A stretch of 64,000 nt of DNA from Chryseobacterium indologenes (GTDB taxonomy: Bacteria > Bacteroidota > Bacteroidia > Flavobacteriales > Weeksellaceae): positions 2,914,001 to 2,978,000 of the forward strand of contig CP065590.1 in assembly GCA_016025055.1 (NCBI GenBank), read 5' to 3'. Positions 27,834 through 35,833 of this stretch are shown here, piece after piece (position 1 is the stretch's first letter; every line of letters begins with the position of its first letter). The notes beneath the pieces are model-generated. The model was not told the DNA's origin. It did not search any database and saw nothing but the letters and a program-made list of their open reading frames with translations. A program made the translations under genes and the position numbers.

Positions 27834-28421
27834 ATGAAAAAATTGTATTGTTTTGATTTTGACGGAACCCTGACTTATAAAGATACTATGTTTATGTATC
27901 TTAAGTTTTACGATTCTACAAGATATAGAATACAGTTTTTAAAGCACGTTCCGCTCTTTATTTTATTGAAACTGAAACTGGCGGAAACTGAAAAAGTAAA
28001 AAAAAGTTTCATAGGTTCCATTCTCAAAGGACAAACCCAGGAAAAAATTGAATTAAAATCTAAACAGTTTTTTGAACATCATTATCCTAAAATTGTAAGG
28101 GAGAATGCATTAGACTTTATAAAAAATATCGATAGGAATAATACACAAAGTTTATTGGTGACAGCTTCACTGGATATTTGGGTAAAGCCATTTGCAGAAG
28201 AATTGAAAATGCAGCTTGTTTCTACACGGGCAGAGTTTAAAAACGGTGTTTTCACCGGGAATTTTATTGGCAAAAACTGCAACGGAAAAGAAAAACTGGT
28301 CAGAATAAAGGAGGAAATTAACGATTCTAAGTACGATAAAATTATTGCATTCGGTGATACTTCTGGCGATCGGCCAATGTTGAAGTGGGCAAATGAGGGA
28401 CATTACCAATTTTTTCATTAA
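27834..28421 (+). CDS. HAD-IB family phosphatase
   Basis: Haloacid-dehalogenase phosphatase of 195 residues. Motif I is FDFDGTLT (residues 6-13), motif II LLVTASLD near 102, and motif III a lysine plus IIAFGDTSGDRPML near 166. Subfamily IB members dephosphorylate small phosphomonoesters such as phosphoserine. Here the position directly after prenyltransferase, DprE1-like and DprE2-like genes suggests it removes the 5'-phosphate from polyprenylphosphoryl-5-phosphoribose, the missing step of that pathway. This is an inference from context. In mycobacteria that step is credited to an unrelated PAP2-type protein. Confidence 0.8.
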   Translation: MKKLYCFDFDGTLTYKDTMFMYLKFYDSTRYRIQFLKHVPLFILLKLKLAETEKVKKSFIGSILKGQTQEKIELKSKQFFEHHYPKIVRENALDFIKNIDRNNTQSLLVTASLDIWVKPFAEELKMQLVSTRAEFKNGVFTGNFIGKNCNGKEKLVRIKEEINDSKYDKIIAFGDTSGDRPMLKWANEGHYQFFH

Positions 28422-28445
28422 TTTTGGATGATAAAAGTGTAAAAA

Positions 28446-28910
28446 ATGAAAAGGCTGTTAATCGTATTCTCTGCAATCATAATGAGCTGTACAAATGTAC
28501 CCTCTCAAAAGTCATCAAGCATGCAAAATAACGCAGAACTCCTTGCCTCTGAGTCACAAGGTGGAACAAAGCAGCCTGGTTTTAGAATCATTAAAGACGA
28601 GACTGATTTTCGTAATGTCATGAAGGCAGGCTTTCAATTGGTGGAAGAAGGAAAAGAATCTTCTCATTCTCCGGAATTCCCAAAAAACAAGAAAGTTATT
28701 GTCTATAATTTGGGAAGCTTCAGATCAGGAAGCCACAAGATTTCGCAGATCAAAAGTATATCGGTGAAAAATAATGTCCTGTACGTAGAAGTTCCTGCCG
28801 GCCCGCCATCCGGTGGAATGGAGATTCAGATGATTTCTAATCCCTGGTTTATGTTTGCAGTCCCTGCAGATTTTCAGTTTACCTCAGTAGAATTAAAATA
28901 TTCAAAATAA
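28446..28910 (+). CDS. PrcB-like small lipoprotein
   Basis: A 154-residue protein with a short signal peptide and likely lipobox Cys15 (IIMSC). The C-terminal half (KKVIVYNLGSFRSGSHKISQ, then VEVPAGPPSGGMEIQMISNPW) resembles the PrcB C-terminal domain described for a spirochaete protease complex. The resemblance is by pattern only. No protease partner is adjacent, since it sits between the HAD phosphatase and a cysteine desulfurase gene. Function unknown. Confidence 0.6.
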   Translation: MKRLLIVFSAIIMSCTNVPSQKSSSMQNNAELLASESQGGTKQPGFRIIKDETDFRNVMKAGFQLVEEGKESSHSPEFPKNKKVIVYNLGSFRSGSHKISQIKSISVKNNVLYVEVPAGPPSGGMEIQMISNPWFMFAVPADFQFTSVELKYSK

Positions 28911-28912
28911 TA

Positions 28913-30088
28913 ATGGATAAAATATATTTAGATAATGCCGCAACCACTCCGCTTGCAGATGAAGTTATAGATGCAATGGTAGGTACGATGAAGATGAATT
29001 TCGGAAACCCGTCTTCAACTCACAGCTTTGGCCAGGAAGCAAAAATCCTTATTGAAAATGTAAGAAGACAGGTTGCAGACTATCTTCATGTAACTCCTGC
29101 TGAGATCATTTTCACTTCCTGCGGAACAGAATCCAATAACATGATCATCAAATCTTCGGTAGAACACCTTGGGGTTGAGAGAATCATCAGTTCTCCTCTC
29201 GAACATAAATGTGTCTCTGAGAGTATTTTGGATATGAAAAGCAGAAAAGGAGTGGAGGTAAACTACATCCGTCCTAATGAAAAAGGAGATATTGATCTTA
29301 ATAAACTGGAAGAATTATTAAAATCTTCAGATAAAAAAACTTTGGTAAGCTTAATGCATGCCAACAATGAAATCGGAAACATCATCAATTTAAAAAAGGT
29401 TGCTGAGCTTTGCAAAGAGAATAACGCGCTTTTCCATTCGGATACCGTACAGACTATGGCCCATATGAACCTTGATCTTTCCGATATTCCGGTTGATTTT
29501 GCTTCCTGCAGTGCCCATAAATTCCACGGTCCCAAAGGAGCCGGCTTTGCTTTCATCAGAAAGGCAACAGGTTTAAAAGGTATCATTACAGGAGGTCCTC
29601 AGGAAAGAAGCCTGAGAGCAGGTACGGAAAATGTAGCAGGAATTGTAGGACTTGGAAAAGCATTAGAACTTTCCCTGAATCATATGGAAGACTATACCAA
29701 TCATATGCAGTCAATCAAAGATTATGCTATTGAAAGGCTTTCTGCTGAAATAGAAGGGATAAAATTCAACGGACGCAGTGCTGAGAAAGAAAACAGTCTT
29801 TATACGGTATTAAGTGCATTATTACCCTATAAAAACCCATTGATCGGCCTTCAGCTTGATATGAAAGGAATTGCGATTTCCCAGGGAAGTGCATGTTCTT
29901 CCGGAGCCTCAAAACCTTCTATGGTGATGATGATGGTACTCAGTGAAGATGAAATGGATCATTGTACCCCTTTACGTATATCTTTCAGCCACATGACGGC
30001 AAAATCAGATATTGATGCCCTGGTGGATGCCCTGAAAGAAATCTCAAAGGACTTTGCTATAGAAAAAACTAATGTTGAGCATAGATAG
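28913..30088 (+). CDS. Cysteine desulfurase (NifS/IscS family)
   Basis: PLP enzyme that takes sulfur from cysteine for iron-sulfur clusters and tRNA thiolation. YLDNAATTPL at the N-terminus, HANNEIGNI near residue 151, the PLP lysine in SAHKFHGPKGAGF near 199 and the active-site cysteine in GSACSSGASKPS near 323 are all present. The GSAC cysteine sits in a mobile loop as in IscS. At 391 residues it is normal. The ATG follows two bases after the preceding stop, so it is probably transcribed with it. No iscU or iscR adjoins. Confidence 0.93.
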   Translation: MDKIYLDNAATTPLADEVIDAMVGTMKMNFGNPSSTHSFGQEAKILIENVRRQVADYLHVTPAEIIFTSCGTESNNMIIKSSVEHLGVERIISSPLEHKCVSESILDMKSRKGVEVNYIRPNEKGDIDLNKLEELLKSSDKKTLVSLMHANNEIGNIINLKKVAELCKENNALFHSDTVQTMAHMNLDLSDIPVDFASCSAHKFHGPKGAGFAFIRKATGLKGIITGGPQERSLRAGTENVAGIVGLGKALELSLNHMEDYTNHMQSIKDYAIERLSAEIEGIKFNGRSAEKENSLYTVLSALLPYKNPLIGLQLDMKGIAISQGSACSSGASKPSMVMMMVLSEDEMDHCTPLRISFSHMTAKSDIDALVDALKEISKDFAIEKTNVEHR

Positions 30089-30107
30089 TCTTATGATGTA
30101 AAAATCG

Positions 30108-30115
30108 TAATTTTG
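30108..30115 (+). promoter_or_regulatory. -7 box of the thioredoxin gene
   Basis: TAATTTTG, a perfect match, lies 55 bases before the trxA start. The upstream -33 region is weak. Confidence 0.45.
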
Positions 30116-30170
30116 ACTGCTCAATAAGAGTAAACAAGAAAATAATATTAATTAAAATAAAAGAAACAAA

Positions 30171-30488
30171 ATGGCTTTAGAAATTACAGACAGCTCATTC
30201 CAGGATACGGTATTAAAATCTGATAAACCGGTATTAGTAGACTTCTGGGCAGTATGGTGCGGACCATGTAGAACATTAGGACCAATCATCGAAGAAGTTG
30301 CTTCAGATTTTGAAGGAAAAGCAGTAGTTGGAAAGGTAGATGTAGACAACAACCAGGAGATTTCAATGCAGTATGGCATCAGAAATATTCCTACAGTTCT
30401 TATTTTTAAGAATGGAGAAGTAGTAGACAAATTAGTAGGTGTAGCTCCAAAAGAGGTAATCGCTGAAAAATTAAGCGCTCACTTATAA
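30171..30488 (+). CDS. trxA: Thioredoxin
   Basis: A 105-residue cytoplasmic thioredoxin. The active site WAVWCGPCRTLGPI lies near residues 26-39 and the cis-proline region is RNIPTVLIFKNGE near residue 71. It reduces disulfides in target proteins such as ribonucleotide reductase and peroxiredoxins. Its length and motifs are canonical. It has its own promoter and terminator and directly precedes the tRNA-Asp array. Confidence 0.96.
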   Translation: MALEITDSSFQDTVLKSDKPVLVDFWAVWCGPCRTLGPIIEEVASDFEGKAVVGKVDVDNNQEISMQYGIRNIPTVLIFKNGEVVDKLVGVAPKEVIAEKLSAHL

Positions 30489-30508
30489 AAAAAATAAGTT
30501 TGATAATG

Positions 30509-30538
30509 AATGCCTTCCAGTATTGGGAGGCATTTTTT
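30509..30538 (+). terminator. trxA terminator
   Basis: AATGCCTTCC pairs with GGGAGGCATT (one G-T pair) and is followed by TTTT. Confidence 0.85.
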
Positions 30539-30547
30539 CAAAAATAA

Positions 30548-30578
30548 TTTGCAGATAACAAAAAAAGATGTAATTTTG
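30548..30578 (+). promoter_or_regulatory. Promoter of the tRNA-Asp array
   Basis: TTTG at 30548-30551, 19 bases, TAATTTTG at 30571-30578. The first tRNA starts 36 bases later. No equivalent promoter is seen between the repeated tRNAs, so all six are probably one transcript. Confidence 0.75.
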
Positions 30579-30614
30579 CAACCACGAAAAAGAAACGACG
30601 TTCTTTAAAAAAAT

Positions 30615-30688
30615 GATCCGGTAGTTCAGCTGGTTAGAATGCCGCCCTGTCACGGCGGAGGTCGCGGGTTCGAGTCCCGTCCGGATCG
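30615..30688 (+). tRNA. tRNA-Asp (GTC), copy 1
   Basis: Cloverleaf: GATCCGG pairs with CCGGATC, the anticodon stem is CCGCC/GGCGG, and the loop CTGTCAC gives anticodon GTC at 30649-30651. The T-arm is CGGGTTCGAGTCCCG. The gene is 74 bases and CCA is not encoded. Confidence 0.96.
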
Positions 30689-30721
30689 CAAAAAGTTTTT
30701 TCAATTACTTTTAAAAAAATT

Positions 30722-30795
30722 GATCCGGTAGTTCAGCTGGTTAGAATGCCGCCCTGTCACGGCGGAGGTCGCGGGTTCGAGTCCCGTCCGGATCG
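30722..30795 (+). tRNA. tRNA-Asp (GTC), copy 2
   Basis: Identical in sequence to copy 1. The spacer before it is 33 bases, AT-rich, and the same as the next spacer. Confidence 0.96.
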
Positions 30796-30828
30796 CAAAA
30801 AGTTTTTTCAATTACTTTTAAAAAAATT

Positions 30829-30902
30829 GATCCGGTAGTTCAGCTGGTTAGAATGCCGCCCTGTCACGGCGGAGGTCGCGGGTTCGAGTCCCGTCCGGAT
30901 CG
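30829..30902 (+). tRNA. tRNA-Asp (GTC), copy 3
   Basis: Identical to copy 1, at a 107-base period. Anticodon GTC. Confidence 0.96.
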
Positions 30903-30936
30903 CAAAAAGTTTTTTCAATTTCTTTTTAAAAAAATT

Positions 30937-31010
30937 GATCCGGTAGTTCAGCTGGTTAGAATGCCGCCCTGTCACGGCGGAGGTCGCGGGTTCGAGTCCC
31001 GTCCGGATCG
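30937..31010 (+). tRNA. tRNA-Asp (GTC), copy 4
   Basis: Identical to copy 1, at a 108-base period. The spacer before it differs slightly from the first two. Confidence 0.96.
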
Positions 31011-31042
31011 CAGAAGTTTTCTCAATTTCTTTTAAAAAAATT

Positions 31043-31116
31043 GATCCGGTAGTTCAGCTGGTTAGAATGCCGCCCTGTCACGGCGGAGGTCGCGGGTTCG
31101 AGTCCCGTCCGGATCG
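31043..31116 (+). tRNA. tRNA-Asp (GTC), copy 5
   Basis: Identical to copy 1, at a 106-base period. Its flanking spacers (4 and 5) are identical to each other and start CAGAAG rather than CAAAAAG. Confidence 0.96.
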
Positions 31117-31148
31117 CAGAAGTTTTCTCAATTTCTTTTAAAAAAATT

Positions 31149-31222
31149 GATCCGGTAGTTCAGCTGGTTAGAATGCCGCCCTGTCACGGCGGAGGTCGCG
31201 GGTTCGAGTCCCGTCCGGATCG
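31149..31222 (+). tRNA. tRNA-Asp (GTC), copy 6
   Basis: Identical to copy 1, at a 106-base period. It is the last copy and is followed directly by a terminator. Confidence 0.96.
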
Positions 31223-31223
31223 C

Positions 31224-31256
31224 AAAAAGTCTTCTAGAAATAGGAGACTTTTTTTA
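31224..31256 (+). terminator. Terminator of the tRNA-Asp array
   Basis: AAAAAGTCTTC pairs with GGAGACTTTTT and the T-run continues. It begins one base after the last tRNA. Confidence 0.85.
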
Positions 31257-31314
31257 TGGTGCAAAACTGGTATATATACGATTTATTGATATTTTAGTCG
31301 TTAAAACAAAATCA

Positions 31315-31725
31315 ATGTCGAGAGGAAAATTTATTCTGCTTTATATTCTTAAGACTTGGGGCATTTCCCTACTTATTTCTGTTATTTTTCTGATCATCTT
31401 TTTATATGTACTCCAAGGGGTAAAAGAACGTCCAAGAAATTGCGATATGAGTGGATTGGCTTATGTTTTTGTAGTTTTTTGGATAACATTTCTGAGTTCG
31501 GTTTCATTGAGCAGTCTTTTGTCACTTTTAAAACAGTTTCAAAAAGGAATAATGTCAGGTTTGTGCTGGTTTTTATTACCGGCAGTAGTGATCCTTTATT
31601 CTTTTTTTGCGATAACCAACGGAAAGATCAACGGGCAGGAAACTGTACTCTTTTTAATCTTGAATATTCCCTGGATACTGGTTTGGATATTTTATTATTA
31701 CAGATTTACCACTGTATTCAAGTGA
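31315..31725 (+). CDS. Four-helix membrane protein of unknown function
   Basis: A 136-residue protein with four hydrophobic segments at roughly residues 12-34, 47-71, 79-98 and 109-128. The loop KERPRNCDMSG lies between the first two. I do not recognise the family. Gene and protein look intact, with a short A-rich leader. It lies between the tRNA-Asp array and a long non-coding spacer, with no obvious partner. Confidence 0.6.
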   Translation: MSRGKFILLYILKTWGISLLISVIFLIIFLYVLQGVKERPRNCDMSGLAYVFVVFWITFLSSVSLSSLLSLLKQFQKGIMSGLCWFLLPAVVILYSFFAITNGKINGQETVLFLILNIPWILVWIFYYYRFTTVFK

Positions 31726-31861
31726 CAATTTTTTACTTCAATTGTGAGCTATAGAATCCCGGCTGATAGAATTTTCTGCATCTGAGGTAGAAAAAAACCG
31801 ATATTAAACTTATTGCTTGGCATTGAATGTTATGATGGAAGAGATCTCATATGATAAAGTA

Positions 31862-31892
31862 AACCTAACAGGTTTCAATAACCTGTTAGGTT
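31862..31892. repeat. Perfect inverted repeat next to the GGTT tract
   Basis: AACCTAACAGG and CCTGTTAGGTT pair over 11 bp around a 9-base loop. The right arm ends in GGTT, which is then repeated in tandem. Confidence 0.7.
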
Positions 31893-31935
31893 GGTTGGTT
31901 GGTTGGTTGGTTGGTTGGTTGGTTGGTTGGTTGGT
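31889..31935 (+). repeat. GGTT tetranucleotide tract, 11.75 units
   Basis: An uninterrupted run of GGTT units over 47 bases in the 521-base spacer 31726-32246. No reading frame or promoter spans it. The rest of the spacer is AT-rich and holds no gene that I can see. Confidence 0.9.
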
Positions 31936-32206
31936 AAATGATTGCGGATATTAGTAGGTCAGTTGATTATTTACATAATGAATTCAAAGGGTAAAGTATC
32001 CTTTTCCTGAAGGTGGCTGTACAAAATAGGACGTCCCGTATGTATTTCCTGCCCGGAAAAAATCTGTTGACATAACATGAAAATGATATTTTGTCAAAAT
32101 AATAGATAATCTATGCATCAATTCTTTAACAAATTATTAAATATAAATTGCTGTGTTTGGTTGATATTTTCTTTATATTATAGAGAAATAAGTGATTTTT
32201 TTAATT

Positions 32207-32214
32207 TAGTTTTG
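32207..32214 (+). promoter_or_regulatory. -7 box of the acyltransferase gene
   Basis: TAGTTTTG, a TAnnTTTG match, lies 32 bases before the ATG at 32247. Confidence 0.45.
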
Positions 32215-32246
32215 CGGTTTAGAACAGCAGCTAGAGAATTTTCAGG

Positions 32247-33445
32247 ATGTTTACCAACAGAATAAAAGAGCTTATTTTCCGTGCATTTACGATAAAAATA
32301 GATTCAGAAAGAATTTTTGGACTGGACGTACTGCGTTTTTTTGCAATAGGCTTCGTCGTGATATCTCATGGTTTACATTATCTTCCTTATGCTGATTTTT
32401 TACTGAATTTTATGCTGGATGGGGTCACGCTTTTTTTTGTTTTAAGCGGTTTTTTGATCGGAGGGATATTAATAAAGATTTTAAACCGCAAATCCTTTGA
32501 CAAAAAAGCATTGCTGAATTTCTGGATCAGAAGGTGGTGCCGAACGTTGCCCGCTTACTTTTTGGTTCTGGTTATTTTACTTATTTTGGATATCCTGTTT
32601 ACTCCCGGGTTTTCCATCACTCATGAATTCAGATACTTTCTCTTCATTCAGAACTTTGCCTTTCCCCATCCTGAATTCTTTGCTGAAGCATGGAGCTTGA
32701 GTATTGAAGAATGGTTTTATTTATTAATTCCTATTTTTCTATATGTTTTGATCAGCCTAATGAAACGGGATGTACGGTCATCAGTACTTCTGGTTATCAT
32801 TTTCATTATTCTTTTTACGACTTTGTTCAGACTATACCGTTATTCGGTATCAGATATTCCCCATGATCTCAATTTCTGGGATCTGAACTTCAGAAAACAG
32901 GTTGTCACAAGACTGGATAGCCTGATGTATGGCGTTTTGGGAGCGTATATAAAATATTATTATTCAAAAATATGGAATAGCTATAAGAAGAAACTGTTTT
33001 ATGTAGGCCTGGTCCTGATCCTGATCAGTCAATTGTCTTTTATAGAATTGCTTTCTCACGCAGGGGACCTCTTTTTTCTGTATTTTCTTTTAGCGTGATG
33101 TCTGTCGGAACGCTCTTGCTTTTGCCCTTACTGAGCACTTATAAAGACGGACCATCTGTCATTTCCAAACCGGTAACCTGTATTAGCCTTATCTCATATT
33201 CGATGTACCTTGTCAATCTGACATTTATCCAGACATGGATTATAGGCCGGATGTTTGTTCATAAGCATATATTTCATTATTTCATTTCTTCTTCTTATGT
33301 TTTGTTTGCAGTATATCTTATCCTGTGTTTTATACTATCTTTCTTTTTATACAAGTATTTTGAAATTCCGACCACTCAGCTGAGAGATAAATGGGTAACA
33401 ACCAAAAAAAACGTGACTCCATGTGACGACGGTCAGATCTTCTGA
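32247..33445 (+). CDS. Membrane acyltransferase (OafA/YrhL-like), frameshifted
   Basis: Acyltransferase-3 family protein that O-acetylates or acylates surface glycans. RIFGLDVLRFFAIGFVVISH near residue 20 is the start of the conserved domain, with the catalytic-type histidine in VISHG. FFVLSGFLIGGIL near residue 66 and RRWCRTLPAYFLV near 95 are typical, as is AEAWSLSIEEWFYLLIPIF near 150. The frame breaks in the T-run 33072-33077. One extra T restores DLFFSVFSFSVMSVG and 399 residues with about ten helices. It has no neighbouring polysaccharide genes. Confidence 0.85.
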
Positions 33446-33453
33446 TAAAAAAA

Positions 33454-33473
33454 ATTACTGCCATAAGACAGTA
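33454..33473 (+). terminator. Weak hairpin after the acyltransferase gene
   Basis: TTACTG and CAGTAA pair around an 8-base loop nine bases after the stop, preceded by an A-run. The T-tail is poor. The remaining spacer to 33833 shows no gene I can support. Confidence 0.35.
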
Positions 33474-33833
33474 AATAATGTTTTGTGATACGGTGCAGAT
33501 CAGTGACTTTTAGTAACACAAATGTGTATTATTTAAAAGGCTGATCCTTTTGAGCTGCTGTAAATTCGGTCGGAATCACTTAGTATTTTGTATGGATAAG
33601 GTATCATTGTCTGAGTTTATTTTACGATAAAAACTTTAATTGACGAATCAACTTTGGCAGACCGAATTGTTGGTGCAGCTTCTTTATGTCATGGTTATGA
33701 TTATATTGTAAAGCACTGCTGTTCTGAGTAATATTTTTTTTAAAAAGCATCAGAGTTCTCATTGAGCAGTTTTCTCCGTGTTTTCAAAGAAAGTACAATC
33801 ATGAAAGCACTTTGCAAATGTAAAAGTCTTCAT

Positions 33834-33865
33834 TTTGAAAAATACTACACTTTTGTGTAGATTTG
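33834..33865 (+). promoter_or_regulatory. Promoter of the LuxR-type regulator gene
   Basis: TTTG at 33834-33837, 20 bases, TAGATTTG at 33858-33865. Palindromes lie between the boxes and after them. Confidence 0.7.
33845..33860. promoter_or_regulatory. Palindrome CTAC-N8-GTAG, copy 1 (candidate operator)
   Basis: CTACACTTTTGTGTAG is a 6-bp perfect inverted repeat lying between the -33 and -7 boxes, where a repressor would block polymerase. Confidence 0.5.
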
Positions 33866-33882
33866 TACTACGGATCTTAAAA

Positions 33883-33898
33883 CTACTCTTTGGGGTAG
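33883..33898. promoter_or_regulatory. Palindrome CTAC-N8-GTAG, copy 2 (candidate operator)
   Basis: CTACTCTTTGGGGTAG (extended to ACTAC/GTAGT) has the same half-sites and spacing as copy 1, 38 bases downstream, and ends just before the start codon. Confidence 0.5.
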
Positions 33899-33905
33899 TG
33901 CCTTG

Positions 33906-34679
33906 ATGATACTAAAGAATATGAAAGAGATTGACCGGTTTTTTAACGATAAAAATGAAGTAAGCAAGAATGCCGAAATTGATTATAGTCAGTCCACAGA
34001 TTATCTGGAGGGAATAAAAGCTCTTGCCCGGACTACATATCAGAGTTTATATGTCATTAACTACCAAACCAGGGGATTTGAATATGTATCTGAAAATCCG
34101 CTTTTCCTATGCGGGAAAACTTCAGAAGAAGTAAAGGAATTGGGATATGCTTTCTATTTTCAGAATGTGAAACCCGAAGATGTGGAAATGCTGATCAAAA
34201 TCAATAAAGCAGGATTTGAATTTTATGAAACAATCCCTGTTGATGAACGAAAATTATATTCTATTTCTTACGATTTTTATCTTATCAACAGTGGAAAAAA
34301 CCTTGTTCTGGTTAACCATAAGCTTACCCCCATGTTTCTTACCGAAGAAGGACAGGTCTGGAAGGCATTATGTGTAGTCTCTCTTTCTAACAGTAGCTCT
34401 TCAGGAAACGTTGTTTTGAGTAAAGAGGGAACTGATGTAATCTGGAAGTACGATCTCACCGAAGATATATGGGTGAAAAGTGAGAAAATCAGGTTGTCGT
34501 CAAGAGAGTATGAGATCTTACGCCTGTATGCGAGTGGAATGACAATTAATGAAATTTCCGGGAAACTTTTTATTACTGCAGATACAGTGAAATTTCACCG
34601 GAAAAAACTATTCGAAAAAATTGGAGTTAATAATATTGCGGAAGCGTTAGGATACGCTAAAACGAATAAATTACTATAA
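33906..34679 (+). CDS. LuxR-type transcriptional regulator with PAS-like N-terminus
   Basis: About 257 residues. The N-terminal part (about 25-160) looks like a PAS-type sensory domain (YVINYQTRGFEYVSENPLFL, then FYFQNVKPEDVEML). The C-terminal LuxR helix-turn-helix spans about 193-250 (LSSREYEILRLYASGMTINE, ISGKLFITADTVKFHRKKLF). No receiver aspartate domain or signal peptide is visible, so it is a one-component regulator. I start at the ATG at 33906; MKEIDRF at 33921 is also possible. Two identical-architecture palindromes in its promoter suggest that it regulates itself. Confidence 0.8.
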   Translation: MILKNMKEIDRFFNDKNEVSKNAEIDYSQSTDYLEGIKALARTTYQSLYVINYQTRGFEYVSENPLFLCGKTSEEVKELGYAFYFQNVKPEDVEMLIKINKAGFEFYETIPVDERKLYSISYDFYLINSGKNLVLVNHKLTPMFLTEEGQVWKALCVVSLSNSSSSGNVVLSKEGTDVIWKYDLTEDIWVKSEKIRLSSREYEILRLYASGMTINEISGKLFITADTVKFHRKKLFEKIGVNNIAEALGYAKTNKLL

Positions 34680-34792
34680 AACGCTGTTTTTTCTTACCGT
34701 TTTTTTACGGTATTTTTAATAATCTCTTTTGTGATTCAAATTTAGGTCTGATATTTGTACTGGGTAGCCAAACTAAATGACCTGATCTATTT

Positions 34793-35833
34793 ATGAAGAA
34801 CATATCTGTGAAAAAAACAATTTTATTTGCCTGCTTTTGTACCCTGTTTCTTATTTCATGTAAAAAAGAAATAGAAAAGGTAAGTGATACATTCAAAGAG
34901 ACGGTTTCCGGATCTGATGTATCCGAAATAGAAAAAGATTCTGTAAAAAAAGATTCAGTACCTGCAGTAAAAAAAGAATCCGTTCCGCCGGTAATGCAGG
35001 AGAATGGTTTCTATAATGCCTTTGTCATTCCTAAAGACAAGAAGGTAAGAGATTCTGTATATTCTGCTTTCAGCAAAAAGTACAGCGTTGAAGAACGTAC
35101 TGCTATTCTCGCTTTAAACAGGCTGGACTCCAAGAGTAAATGGAATGCCGATACTTTGGTTGTTCCGGCTAAAATAGATACAACTTTGATGGCCTACTCA
35201 CCATTTCCGATGCAGCTGGATGTACTGAGCGGTGTGAAGAAATTCGTCATCTTTTCATATCCTATACAAGCTTTTGCCGTATATTCCAACGGAAGTCTTG
35301 TAAAATGGGGTCCTACAAGTATGGGTAAAAAAACAGCTCAAACGACCAGAGGACTTACTTTCGCCAACTGGAAAAAGAAGTTGTCTATTTCTACGGTAAG
35401 CACAGAATGGAAATTACCTTATAATTTTAATATTCACAATATCGGAGGAATCGGATGGCACGAATATACGCTTCCGGGATATCCGGCCTCACATTCTTGT
35501 TTAAGATTACTGAGAAAAGATGCCCAGTGGCTATATTCCTATGCTGATACCTGGATCCTTAATCCCGGAGGAGCTACGACAAAGGCAAAAGGAACAGCTG
35601 TGATGGTGTTCGGGGATTACAAATGGGGAGGGAGAAAACCTTGGAGAAAGCTTTTGGATGACCCTAATGCCAATAATATTTCAGTGGAAGAACTCACTAA
35701 ATTATTAGAACCGGATGTTCCTAAGATGTTGAAAGAACAGGCAAACAGGGAAAAAGTAGCTGACTCTATTAAAACAGCAAGAGCAATGGCTCCGGCTGTT
35801 CAAAATAAAAGTGGAGATTCTTTGTCTAGGTAA
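34793..35833 (+). CDS. L,D-transpeptidase family lipoprotein
   Basis: A 346-residue lipoprotein with lipobox Cys23 (FLISC). A low-complexity linker with repeats of K-(D/E)-S-V-P lies at about 50-66. The catalytic YkuD-type domain has GWHEYTLPGYPASHSCLRLL at 221-240, with His223, His234 and the catalytic Cys236. The usual S-H-G-C is S-H-S-C here. Such enzymes cross-link peptidoglycan or attach proteins to it. It ends eight bases inside the convergent gene. The C-terminal 40 residues are charged and probably disordered. Confidence 0.85.
   Translation: MKNISVKKTILFACFCTLFLISCKKEIEKVSDTFKETVSGSDVSEIEKDSVKKDSVPAVKKESVPPVMQENGFYNAFVIPKDKKVRDSVYSAFSKKYSVEERTAILALNRLDSKSKWNADTLVVPAKIDTTLMAYSPFPMQLDVLSGVKKFVIFSYPIQAFAVYSNGSLVKWGPTSMGKKTAQTTRGLTFANWKKKLSISTVSTEWKLPYNFNIHNIGGIGWHEYTLPGYPASHSCLRLLRKDAQWLYSYADTWILNPGGATTKAKGTAVMVFGDYKWGGRKPWRKLLDDPNANNISVEELTKLLEPDVPKMLKEQANREKVADSIKTARAMAPAVQNKSGDSLSR

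Noticed and set aside
30853..31035. An open frame of 60 codons over two tRNA copies
   Set aside because: It reads through tRNA sequence and its internal repeat only mirrors the tandem tRNAs.
30615..31222. A regular repeat array with spacers, at first glance CRISPR-like
   Set aside because: The 74-base units fold into tRNA-Asp cloverleafs and the spacers are near-identical, not unique. No cas genes are present.
31356..31754. A 132-codon frame overlapping the four-helix membrane protein
   Set aside because: The other frame has clean membrane helices and a better start, so this one is a shadow.
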